Below are positions 1 through 5,344 of a DNA stretch of 5,445 bases, one piece after another. How positions within the stretch are numbered: position 1 is the stretch's first letter; each line of letters begins with the position of its first letter. The stretch comes from Pseudomonadota bacterium (lineage in GTDB: Bacteria > Pseudomonadota > Gammaproteobacteria > Steroidobacterales > Steroidobacteraceae): NCBI GenBank assembly GCA_021817875.1, contig JAKAFQ010000319.1:1-5445 (forward strand). The letters run 5' to 3'. The notes under the pieces are model-generated. The model ran no database searches. It was not told where the DNA came from and saw nothing but the letters and a program-made list of their open reading frames with translations. The translations under genes were made by a program, and so were the position numbers.

Positions 1-10
1 CTAATCCCTC

Positions 11-1312
11 ATGCGCACACTCGTCGGCTACCTAAACGATCGACGCATAGGTACCCTCAACGAAGGCAACGATCTCTGGAACTTCCAGTACGACCCTGCA
101 TGGGCAGCCGCACCAGACAGCTTCGATCTCTCGCCGGCCTTGCCGCGCTCAACGCTCCTGCATCAGGACGGCGGTACCGAACGCCCCGTCCAATGGTATT
201 TCGACAATCTCCTGCCCGAAGAGCAGATGCGCGAAGCGCTCAGCAAGGAAGCCAGGATCCATGGTGATGATGCCTTCGCCTTGCTCGAGTATCTGGGAGC
301 CGAGTCGGCCGGCTCCCTCGTCCTCCTCCCGCCCGACAAGGATTTCAACGAGCCCGGCGGCCTGAGGCCACTCTCCGACGAGGAGATCGCCCGACGTATT
401 CGCAACCTGCCGCACGCGACGCTCAGCAGCGATGCCCCCAAACGGATGTCGCTGGCTGGCGCGCAGGACAAACTTCTGGTCGTCTACCGCGACGGCGCAC
501 TCTTTGAGCCCATAGGTAGCGAGCCCTCGACGCACATTCTCAAGCCCAACCACGTGAGTGATAACTATCCCGCATCCGTTATCAACGAATACATCGTGAT
601 GAGCGTGGCTCGCGACATCGGACTGTCAGTTCCGCCCGTCTTCCGACGCTACACACCAGAGCCGATTTACCTCATCGAGCGCTTCGATCGTCGAATCGAT
701 CCTGAAGGCCGCATTCAACGTCGTCACATCATCGATGCGTGTCAGCTGCTCAGCAAGTCCCGCACTTTCAAATACCAGACCGCGACCCTGCCCACCCTTG
801 CGCAGATCATCGAGTACTGCCGAAATCGCGTCAGCACCAGACTGGAGTTGTATCGATGGCTCGTGTTCAACTTACTCGTGGCCAACGGTGACAACCACCT
901 GAAGAACCTGTCCTTCCTCGTGAGCGCCGAGGGCATCGAGTTCGCGCCGGCCTACGATCTGTTGAGCACCGGGTCATATCACACCCGCGCCTTCGCCAAT
1001 GAGCGTGCGGATTGGCCCGCTACCCACCTGGCTATCCCGTTGCCAGATGCGACGACGTTTGCTCAAGTGAACCGCAATTCCGTTCTGAGCGCCGGTGAAG
1101 TCCTTGGCCTGCCCCGGCGGGTCGGCGAGCGCGAGCTGGATCGCCTTACACGAGATCTGCCGGATGCGCTAAGCGGGCTGGTGCAGCGCATCGAAGCCGA
1201 AAACGCCCTCTATCCGGAGCCGGCTCGCGTATTCTTGGGCGGCGAAGCGAGGCTCATATCGACTGTACAGCACCTCATCGTGCCCGACATGCTCCAGCGA
1301 GTGAGGGCATGA
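11..1312 (+). CDS. hipA: HipA-family serine/threonine kinase toxin
   Basis: 433 residues, close to the 440 of E. coli HipA. HipA kinases are type II toxins; the E. coli enzyme phosphorylates glutamyl-tRNA synthetase and induces persistence, and it is held in check by the DNA-binding antitoxin HipB. Seen here: an N-terminal coupling domain (about 1-105); the P-loop-like segment MSLAGAQDKL (146-155), whose Ser147 aligns with the autophosphorylated Ser150 of E. coli HipA; an ATP-binding Lys178 in HILKPN; an ERFDRR motif (about 222-227); the catalytic loop GDNHLKN with Asp294 and Asn299; and the metal-binding Asp316 in AYDLLS. All key residues are intact, so an active kinase is likely. Its cellular target is unknown. 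Only ten bases precede the ATG, so no ribosome binding site can be judged. A TAA at 2-4 could be the stop of a hipB immediately upstream, which is the usual order, but its frame cannot be tested. The gene sits just inside the proposed island end. Confidence 0.93.
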   Translation: MRTLVGYLNDRRIGTLNEGNDLWNFQYDPAWAAAPDSFDLSPALPRSTLLHQDGGTERPVQWYFDNLLPEEQMREALSKEARIHGDDAFALLEYLGAESAGSLVLLPPDKDFNEPGGLRPLSDEEIARRIRNLPHATLSSDAPKRMSLAGAQDKLLVVYRDGALFEPIGSEPSTHILKPNHVSDNYPASVINEYIVMSVARDIGLSVPPVFRRYTPEPIYLIERFDRRIDPEGRIQRRHIIDACQLLSKSRTFKYQTATLPTLAQIIEYCRNRVSTRLELYRWLVFNLLVANGDNHLKNLSFLVSAEGIEFAPAYDLLSTGSYHTRAFANERADWPATHLAIPLPDATTFAQVNRNSVLSAGEVLGLPRRVGERELDRLTRDLPDALSGLVQRIEAENALYPEPARVFLGGEARLISTVQHLIVPDMLQRVRA

Positions 1313-1371
1313 GCGGCGCTGATCGTCACGTCATGGTTATTTGATTGTCGTTGCGGCTGCTTTGCTGGCTG

Positions 1372-1420
1372 TGTACCGGGAATGTGCCGAACTCAGCTTG
1401 GGTGTGCCGTAACTGTGCCT
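1372..1420 (+). repeat. Four phased TGTGCCG-type heptamers near the attachment site
   Basis: Copies are TGTACCG (1372-1378), TGTGCCG (1383-1389), TGTGCCG (1403-1409) and TGTGCCT (1414-1420), all on the same strand. Start-to-start distances are 11, 20 and 11 bases, so all four face nearly the same side of the helix. Repeated short sites within about 120 bp of an attachment core are typical of arm-type binding sites for tyrosine recombinases or directionality factors. That role is inferred. No coding sequence covers them. Confidence 0.55.
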
Positions 1421-1496
1421 TGGTGGGCCTGGGGACGGGGGCTGGCAAGCGTTGCAAGTGGTTGATAGATAAGCCCCTAGAACTCCCGATCGCTGC

Positions 1497-1538
1497 TTTG
1501 TAAATCGTTGGTCGGGGGTTCAAATCCCTCAGCCAGCA
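1497..1538 (+). other. Truncated tRNA-Thr(UGU) 3' half, candidate attachment (att) site
   Basis: The segment reads as tRNA positions 32 to 73. It has a 7-base anticodon loop TTTGTAA with anticodon TGT at 1499-1501, the 3' anticodon stem ATCGT (1504-1508), and a 5-base variable loop TGGTC (1509-1513). The T stem GGGGG/CCCTC (1514-1518 with 1526-1530) flanks the loop TTCAAAT. The 3' acceptor strand is AGCCAGC (1531-1537) and the discriminator is A1538. CCA is not encoded. Upstream bases (GCTGC before the loop) cannot pair as the 5' anticodon stem, and no D arm or 5' acceptor strand exists, so this is not a functional tRNA. Identity starting exactly at the anticodon loop fits crossover by a tRNA-targeting tyrosine recombinase. 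Threonine is the best call; the missing half prevents certainty. Confidence 0.75.
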
Positions 1539-1794
1539 TGTCTTTTCCGAAGATCGGTGACAGTGGCGATCCATACCGGCCCTGGCGCGCGTTCTGGTGC
1601 AGGGTTTCTCTCGGGTCCATGTCCAGCAGCTCGTTTTGGGGAGGACTGCTGCGCACTACGTTCCTGCGTCAGAGGGAATTGCATCATGAGCGCCCCGATC
1701 ATCAACTCAAGCTTCCAGCGCTCGTAGGAAATCCATGGGCCGGTGGTGCCAGACTCTCCATCATTCCTGCTCCTGATATCTTGAGAACTCAACG
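1539..1794. other. Non-coding or decayed stretch after the att site
   Basis: No convincing gene on either strand. A minus-strand open frame covers the stretch (stop near 1529, running to 1963). It includes the segment PWISYERWKLELMIGALM (roughly 1690-1750), which looks protein-like, but neither flank does and I recognise no family. It also crosses the HipB-like remnant and the tRNA fragment antisense, so it is not called. A short run of T (1543-1546) follows the tRNA fragment but has no preceding stable hairpin. Confidence 0.4.
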
Positions 1795-2000
1795 ATGCGC
1801 ATCCGGATCGGACACCCGCTGATCGAGGCCTCGCCATCCGCGCCGTGCGGTGGCCCTGTCGCGTCGGACTCGACGACCTTGCCGCGACCGCGGGCGTGAG
1901 CAGGCAACTCGCGTCCGATGTCGAGCACGGCAGGCCGGCCCTGCAAATCGGTCTCGCCCTCACGCTGCTCGCCGAGTTCTGCGTGCCACTCCAAGCATAG
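1795..2000 (+). pseudogene. HipB/y4mF-like XRE antitoxin remnant (frameshifted, no start)
   Basis: The frame ending at TAG 1998-2000 encodes GLAIRAV, a damaged stretch, GL-DDLAATAGVSRQ, SDVEHGRP and a LTLLAEFCVPLQA tail. This is the order of a HipB/y4mF-type helix-turn-helix antitoxin: helix 1, the recognition turn AGVSRQ, the E-hG-P segment, and the closing helix before a short tail. The frame has no ATG, GTG or TTG between the stop at 1782-1784 and the internal Val codon at 1845. The only plausible ATG (1795) is in a different frame, so a one-base shift near 1821-1826 is needed. The usual GLTQEDLA has become GLDDLA, a two-residue loss, and WPC interrupts helix 1. No hipA-like sequence follows in any frame. 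It lies on the opposite side of the att site from the intact hipA, so it is probably a relic of another module. Confidence 0.6.
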
Positions 2001-2280
2001 GTGCTCCCGCGGATGCGGCGATAGTCGAAGCCGCAAAAGCCGCAGCGCGTCCCGGCGCCGGTCTGCGATGGTGCGCGCCCCTGAGGCTGAGTTCGCCGCC
2101 GCCATGGGAGGGTGAGCAGCGTTGTGGGACGCGTTCATTCATGCCGCGGTTCAGCCGGTGAAGCGATTCGGCCTGTCTGGTGTATAGTATTTCGGCAGTG
2201 GGGCGCGTTTGCTGCCTGCGGTCGGACGATTGCCGAGGCGCTACCGGCGATGAGCCGCTGATGTCCAACTCACTTTCTGA
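2001..2280. other. Leader region before the alcohol dehydrogenase, no gene recognised
   Basis: Three forward and three reverse frames give only arginine/alanine-rich translations without recognisable domains. A HipA start would be expected directly after the HipB-like remnant, but none is seen. A -10-like element lies at 2183-2188. A GGCAG/CTGCC inverted repeat (2194-2198 with 2212-2216, 13-base loop) is too weak to call a regulatory structure. Confidence 0.4.
2183..2188 (+). promoter_or_regulatory. Weak sigma-70-type -10 candidate (TATAGT) for the alcohol dehydrogenase
   Basis: TATAGT matches five of six bases of the -10 consensus in a locally AT-richer patch 93 bases before the ATG at 2281. 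No good -35 hexamer lies at 16-18 bases upstream, and no TGn extension is present. It would require an activator or may be chance. Confidence 0.22.
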
Positions 2281-3396
2281 ATGCCTGCAACCGACATGAA
2301 AATCATGGCCGCCGTGGCGCGTTCACCTCGAGCGCCACTAGAGTTGGAACAGCTCGACCTCGAGTCGCCGCGGGACAACGAGGTCTTGATCAGAATGACG
2401 GCCGTTGGCATTTGCCATACTGACATGGCGATGCGTGACCAGCTATTTCCCGTTCCGCAGCCCATTGTCCTGGGTCACGAAGGGGCGGGCGTCGTGGAAG
2501 CCGTGGGCAAATCTGTCGGCAAATTGCGCCCCGGAGATCATGTTGTCGTCAGCTATGCCTCGTGCGGAAGCTGCCGGAATTGCCACATCGGCAAGCCGAG
2601 CGACTGCGCTGACTTCTTTGCCTGCAATTTCGCGGGCCAGAGACCGGACGGCACGTCAGCTCTGAGATCCGGCACTGAAACAGTACACAGCCACTTTTTC
2701 GGTCAATCGTCGTTCGCGAGCTACGCCGTCGCTGATGAACGCAACGTCGTAAGAGTGGCCAAGGATGCGCCCTTGGAGCTCTTGGGGCCGTTGGCGTGCG
2801 GCATTCAGACCGGTGCGGGCGCCGTGATGAACTCGCTCAACATGGCCGCAGGCAGCTCGCTTGTGGTCATCGGCGCCGGATCGGTCGGATTGAGTGCGGT
2901 CATGGCGGCGCGCCTGATGGGAGCCACGACGATCGTCGCCGTTGATCTGCAGGCTGATCGGCTCGGGCTCGCCCGAATGCTCGGAGCGACGCATGGCCTG
3001 ATGCCCGACAAAATGGACCTGTCCGAGGCACTTCAGGAAATCATCCCGGGGGGTGCGCAATACGTGCTGGAGACGACGGGAATTCCGGAAGTGATCCAGC
3101 AGGGGGTGAAGAGCCTGGCGCCCCTGGGCGTGTGTGGGCTGCTCGGCGCACCCAGACTCGACAGCGAAATTCGGCTGAACATTGCCCATCTGATGACTGC
3201 CGGCCGTTCGGTCCGCGGCATCATCGAGGGCGACTCCGTGCCGGAAGTGTTCATTCCGGCTTTGATCGAGCTCTATGAACAGGGCAGGTTTCCGTTCGAC
3301 AAGATCGTCACCTTCTTCCCGTTCGAGAAGATCAACGAAGCAATGGACGCCATGGAGCGGCAGCGTGCGATCAAGCCAATTCTGCGAATGGCATGA
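2281..3396 (+). CDS. Zinc-dependent NAD-type aryl (benzyl)-alcohol dehydrogenase, XylB-like
   Basis: 371 residues, full length for the medium-chain dehydrogenase family. It should oxidise an aromatic or allylic primary alcohol to the aldehyde with NAD+ in the cytoplasm. Catalytic zinc ligands are Cys45 (GICHTD), His66/Glu67 (GHEGAGVV) and Cys173 (ACGIQTGAGA). Structural zinc cysteines are 95, 98, 101 and 109 in CGSCRNCHIGKPSDC. The Rossmann motif GAGSVG (198-203) is followed by Asp222 (AVD), the acidic residue that favours NAD over NADP. The segments FFGQSSFASYA and RFPFDKIV and the ending IKPILRMA are typical of the XylB/benzyl-alcohol and geraniol-dehydrogenase branch. The natural substrate cannot be chosen. 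Starts at 2281, 2296 and 2305 are in frame and none has a good Shine-Dalgarno; the furthest upstream is given, and 2296 (MKIMAAVARSP) fits the family equally well. The gene stands alone between two pseudogenes and has no working aldehyde dehydrogenase beside it. Confidence 0.9.
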   Translation: MPATDMKIMAAVARSPRAPLELEQLDLESPRDNEVLIRMTAVGICHTDMAMRDQLFPVPQPIVLGHEGAGVVEAVGKSVGKLRPGDHVVVSYASCGSCRNCHIGKPSDCADFFACNFAGQRPDGTSALRSGTETVHSHFFGQSSFASYAVADERNVVRVAKDAPLELLGPLACGIQTGAGAVMNSLNMAAGSSLVVIGAGSVGLSAVMAARLMGATTIVAVDLQADRLGLARMLGATHGLMPDKMDLSEALQEIIPGGAQYVLETTGIPEVIQQGVKSLAPLGVCGLLGAPRLDSEIRLNIAHLMTAGRSVRGIIEGDSVPEVFIPALIELYEQGRFPFDKIVTFFPFEKINEAMDAMERQRAIKPILRMA

Positions 3397-3428
3397 CGTA
3401 TCGGCCTGTTGCGACTTGCTGCGGATAG

Positions 3429-3442
3429 GGGCGTGCGCGCCC
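3429..3442 (+). other. Short GC hairpin after the alcohol dehydrogenase
   Basis: GGGCG (3429-3433) pairs with CGCCC (3438-3442) around a 4-base loop, 33 bases after the dehydrogenase stop codon. No run of T follows, so it is not a typical intrinsic terminator. It could pause polymerase or be chance in GC-rich DNA. Confidence 0.2.
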
Positions 3443-3536
3443 AAATCGAGGGCTTGGCCGGGGTATTCTGCTCATTGTTGATGGGGGGGCGAGGCGCGGC
3501 GTCCTCAACCATCTGGAGCTGACGGGGTCGATTCGA

Positions 3537-3883
3537 TCAGGCGGCCGTGGGCGGATCGAGCTCGTTGACCAGCTGCTCGAAGGAGACCGTCATGGCGGGT
3601 TCATGTGGGTCCGGGGTGGGCGCGGAGAAGCCCGATGATCTTGCGGTAGCGGGCTGCGGCGGCCTTTATCGCAGCCCGTATGAACAGAGACCGCTGCCGC
3701 AGCCTCTGGCGCACCCGACTCACTTCCACACGCGGCAGCTTGGCGGCCTCGGCCGCTGACAGGCTATTCGCGAGCAGCGCCATGTACTGCGCTTGGCTGC
3801 GCATGAATGGATCGTTATCGGCGCCGACGACGACAGGATCCTTGAACGAGAATTCTCGGTAATATGGCTCGGTAATATGGCAT
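3537..3883 (-). pseudogene. Broken antitoxin-like helix-turn-helix DNA-binding protein
   Basis: Read on the minus strand, the core frame gives YYREFSFKDPVVVGADND, then RSQAQYMALLANSLSAAEAA, then KLPRVEVSRVRQRLRQRSLF. This resembles the antitoxin-type DNA-binding proteins whose hallmark is a SAAEAAkLLgVdvSRVRQRLrERSLyGi helix-turn-helix; the partner toxin is usually next door. The presumed start (ATG at 3883-3881, MPYYREF) is put out of frame by a 13-bp tandem duplication at 3855-3880 and would stop after 21 residues. After RSLF the expected GI..GEWRLP-type segment is missing. The frame then runs into unfamiliar sequence ending at 3598-3600. A different frame (FSAPTPDPHEPAM... ending at TGA 3537-3539) resembles the family's C-terminus only loosely. 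So there are at least two lesions. No toxin gene is seen beside it. Family assignment is by motif memory and the 3' boundary is uncertain. Confidence 0.55.
3855..3880 (+). repeat. Perfect 13-bp tandem duplication
   Basis: CTCGGTAATATGG occurs twice head-to-tail (3855-3867 and 3868-3880) without a mismatch. Thirteen is not a multiple of three. In the minus-strand antitoxin-like gene it falls at codons 2-6; removing one copy joins ATG CCA TAT TAC CGA to GAA TTC and restores the frame. Slippage duplication is the simplest origin. Confidence 0.9.
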
Positions 3884-4047
3884 CAGGAGAATGCGGGAGA
3901 ATATCTGCCTGTGCCCGACGCGCGAATCCCTGTGCCGGGAATGTGTCGCGTCCGGAGCGTGTCAATGTCTGATCGCGCCGCGGTTTCTTGCCGATGGCGT
4001 GGCCGGCTCAGGTCTATATCTTTCGCGTGTGTCTCAAGCTGATGGCG
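3884..4047. other. Spacer between the broken antitoxin gene and the ALDH-like operon
   Basis: No convincing gene. A plus-strand frame from 3891 opens with six cysteines in 26 residues, but the rest is arginine-rich and it runs into the start region of the ALDH-like gene. A TATATC at 4015-4020 could be a -10, but the nearest TTGCCG (3988-3993) is 21 bases away, which is too far. The promoter for the GC-rich operon and the control region of the minus-strand gene would both have to lie about here. Confidence 0.4.
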
Positions 4048-4063
4048 CGGCGACGCGTCGCCG
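4048..4063. promoter_or_regulatory. 16-bp perfect palindrome, possible operator
   Basis: CGGCGACGCGTCGCCG is its own reverse complement over all 16 bases. It ends 45 bases before the GTG start of the ALDH-like gene and lies outside any credible coding sequence. Its size and place suit a homodimeric regulator such as a TetR- or XRE-type protein. With such GC-rich DNA chance is possible, and no promoter has been located relative to it. Confidence 0.4.
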
Positions 4064-4097
4064 GGGATCTTGGGCCGTGCGCCGCCGGCGTGACTGC

Positions 4098-4103
4098 GGA
4101 GGT
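4098..4103 (+). promoter_or_regulatory. Shine-Dalgarno deciding the GTG start at 4109
   Basis: GGAGGT sits five bases before the GTG at 4109. A TTG at 4103 is in the same frame but overlaps this site, so it cannot be the start. The GTG gives an N-terminus MSEVADVMIAGRW. Confidence 0.75.
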
Positions 4104-4108
4104 TGAGC

Positions 4109-5344
4109 GTGTCGGAAGTCGCGGACGTCATGATCGCCGGGAGATGGGTGGCACCGGCGGGTGCCGGGACGCGGATCGTCACGAACCCTTCGACACTGCG
4201 GCCGGTGGGCTCGGTCGGCCTGTCCGATGCGCCGCAGTGGCAGACGGCCGTGGGCGCCGCGCACGCGGCCGCCGCCGGGTTCCCGCGCCGGACCGAGGAG
4301 CGCGCCGCACTCTTGGCCGCGGTGGGCGAACGGCTGTTCGCCGACCAGCGCGAACTGGCCCTGTGTCACGCGCGCGAGACCGGACAGGTTTTCGCCGAAT
4401 CCCTCGATGGGGTGCGCCGCGCCGCCGCGTGCTGGCAGGTCGATAGGGCCGCGAAGACAACCCAGGCGGCGCCGGCGGTATGCCTGGTGTGCCCTCGCCC
4501 CGATACGGCGCTGCTGGATTGGTCCCGCATTGTGGCGGACCGGCTGGCACGTGGCGTGGCCTGCGTGGTGGCCTTGCCGGCGCAGGCGCCCCTGACGGTC
4601 CTGCGCGCGGCGAGCGCTTGCGAAGGGCTCTCGCAAGGGGCGCTGAGCGTGCTGGTGGGAGACCCGGTCGGGGTGGAGCTCGAGAGCGTCGAGTGCGTGC
4701 GACCGGCCGATGCGCCGGCCGCAACCGATATCGTCTATGTGAGTGCCGATGTGCAGCTCGAAACGGCGGTGGCAGGGGCGGCCGCGAGGCGGCTGTATCA
4801 CAGCGGTCAGCGTGCCGAGCAAAGCGTGCGCGTCTATGTCGAGACGTCGAGGATCGGTGCGTATGCGAACCGTTTACACGAGTATCTCGCATTCCTCGAG
4901 GCGGGCGACGCCGTGAAGCCGGCGACCGATCTGGGTCCGCTGGCGAGCGCGGCCCGATTGCAGGAGGTCGAAGCGCAGGTCGGGCGGGCCCTGCGGCGCG
5001 GCGTACTGCTCAAGCTCGGTGGCCGGCGCTACCAGCCCTGGGGTCTGACGGGGTACTTCTTTCAGCCCACCCTGATGATCGAGGGCGCGGGCGATGCGCG
5101 CGCGCCGGACGATCAGATCCGCGGTCCCGTGATCATTCTCTCACCGGCGCATGATCTGAGCGAGGTGCTCGCCGATCGGCCGGACAACGGTCTCGTGCGC
5201 GTCAGCCTGTTCGCGGCGGATGCACAGCGGGTGCTGGCCGACGTGGATGCGGGCGCACGGCGCATGCAGATCGATCCGCTCGAGGCGCCGGGCGAGGACG
5301 GGTTCCCCTACCAGGCGCGCAGCGCTCGAGACGAGCGCCGATGA
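4109..5344 (+). CDS. Aldehyde dehydrogenase-fold pseudoenzyme (catalytic residues lost)
   Basis: 411 residues from the GTG; the ALDH family usually has 470-500. Clear ALDH landmarks are MIAGRW (8-13), NPSTLRPVGSV (26-36), EERAALL (63-69), ETGQ (90-93), YHSGQRAEQSVRVYV (about 231-245), ATDLGPLAS (about 272-280) and GYFFQPTLM (315-323). The catalytic positions are gone. The PWNFP motif, with its oxyanion Asn, is PRPDT. The KP(S/A)E lysine is Leu in VALPAQAPL. The FTGS and LELGG segments, with the general-base Glu, are deleted. The nucleophile in GQxC is Ala236. EIFGP is QIRGP, with Gln336 and Arg338. The frame is open and the codon use is strongly GC-biased, as in a selected gene, so this looks like a stable non-enzyme rather than fresh decay. 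A structural, regulatory or metabolite-sensing role is possible. Its stop overlaps the next start (ATGA), so the two products probably act together. Distant, truncated ALDH with an unusual mechanism cannot be excluded. Confidence 0.8.
   Translation: MSEVADVMIAGRWVAPAGAGTRIVTNPSTLRPVGSVGLSDAPQWQTAVGAAHAAAAGFPRRTEERAALLAAVGERLFADQRELALCHARETGQVFAESLDGVRRAAACWQVDRAAKTTQAAPAVCLVCPRPDTALLDWSRIVADRLARGVACVVALPAQAPLTVLRAASACEGLSQGALSVLVGDPVGVELESVECVRPADAPAATDIVYVSADVQLETAVAGAAARRLYHSGQRAEQSVRVYVETSRIGAYANRLHEYLAFLEAGDAVKPATDLGPLASAARLQEVEAQVGRALRRGVLLKLGGRRYQPWGLTGYFFQPTLMIEGAGDARAPDDQIRGPVIILSPAHDLSEVLADRPDNGLVRVSLFAADAQRVLADVDAGARRMQIDPLEAPGEDGFPYQARSARDERR

Larger units (their letters stand above)
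1..1538. mobile_element. Putative distal end of a tRNA-Thr-integrated genomic island (left boundary outside window)
   Basis: Inferred from the truncated tRNA-Thr 3' half at 1497-1538. Elements that integrate into the 3' part of a tRNA gene rebuild a whole tRNA at one end and leave a 3' fragment, in the same orientation, at the other. The fragment reads rightward, so the element lies to its left. The visible cargo is one hipA kinase gene and a set of phased heptamers near the end. No integrase, excisionase or intact tRNA lies in the window; these would be expected further left. The extent and mobility of the element cannot be judged from here. Confidence 0.5.

Noticed and set aside
1309..1344. 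11-codon frame overlapping the hipA stop (ATGA), MSGADRHVMVI
   Set aside because: Too short, with no ribosome binding site or known family. It could be the stub of a gene cut at the island end, but nothing supports that.
1326..1574. Minus-strand 82-codon open frame containing WLRDLNPRPTIYK
   Set aside because: That peptide is the familiar antisense translation of a tRNA-Thr 3' half; the frame spans the tRNA fragment and repeats and is not a gene.
1529..1963. Minus-strand 144-codon frame with segment WISYERWKLELMIGALM
   Set aside because: Only this short stretch looks protein-like; the rest is antisense to the HipB-like relic and the tRNA fragment, and no family was recognised.
3429..3442. 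Intrinsic terminator after the alcohol dehydrogenase
   Set aside because: Only a 5-bp stem and no following T run.
2656..3444. 262-codon minus-strand frame opposite the alcohol dehydrogenase
   Set aside because: It is antisense to a well-supported gene and shows no domain of its own.
3988..4020. Sigma-70 promoter TTGCCG / TATATC for the ALDH-like operon
   Set aside because: The spacer is 21 bases, outside the workable 16-18 range.
3891..4106. Cysteine-rich frame (CLC...CREC...CQC at its start) preceded by AGGAGA
   Set aside because: The Shine-Dalgarno touches the ATG, the second half is arginine-rich noise, and the frame ends inside the next gene's ribosome binding region.
4179..4892. Long minus-strand and alternate plus-strand frames across the ALDH-like gene
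   Set aside because: Arginine/proline/alanine-rich translations typical of shadow frames in very GC-rich coding DNA; the ALDH-like frame carries all recognisable motifs.
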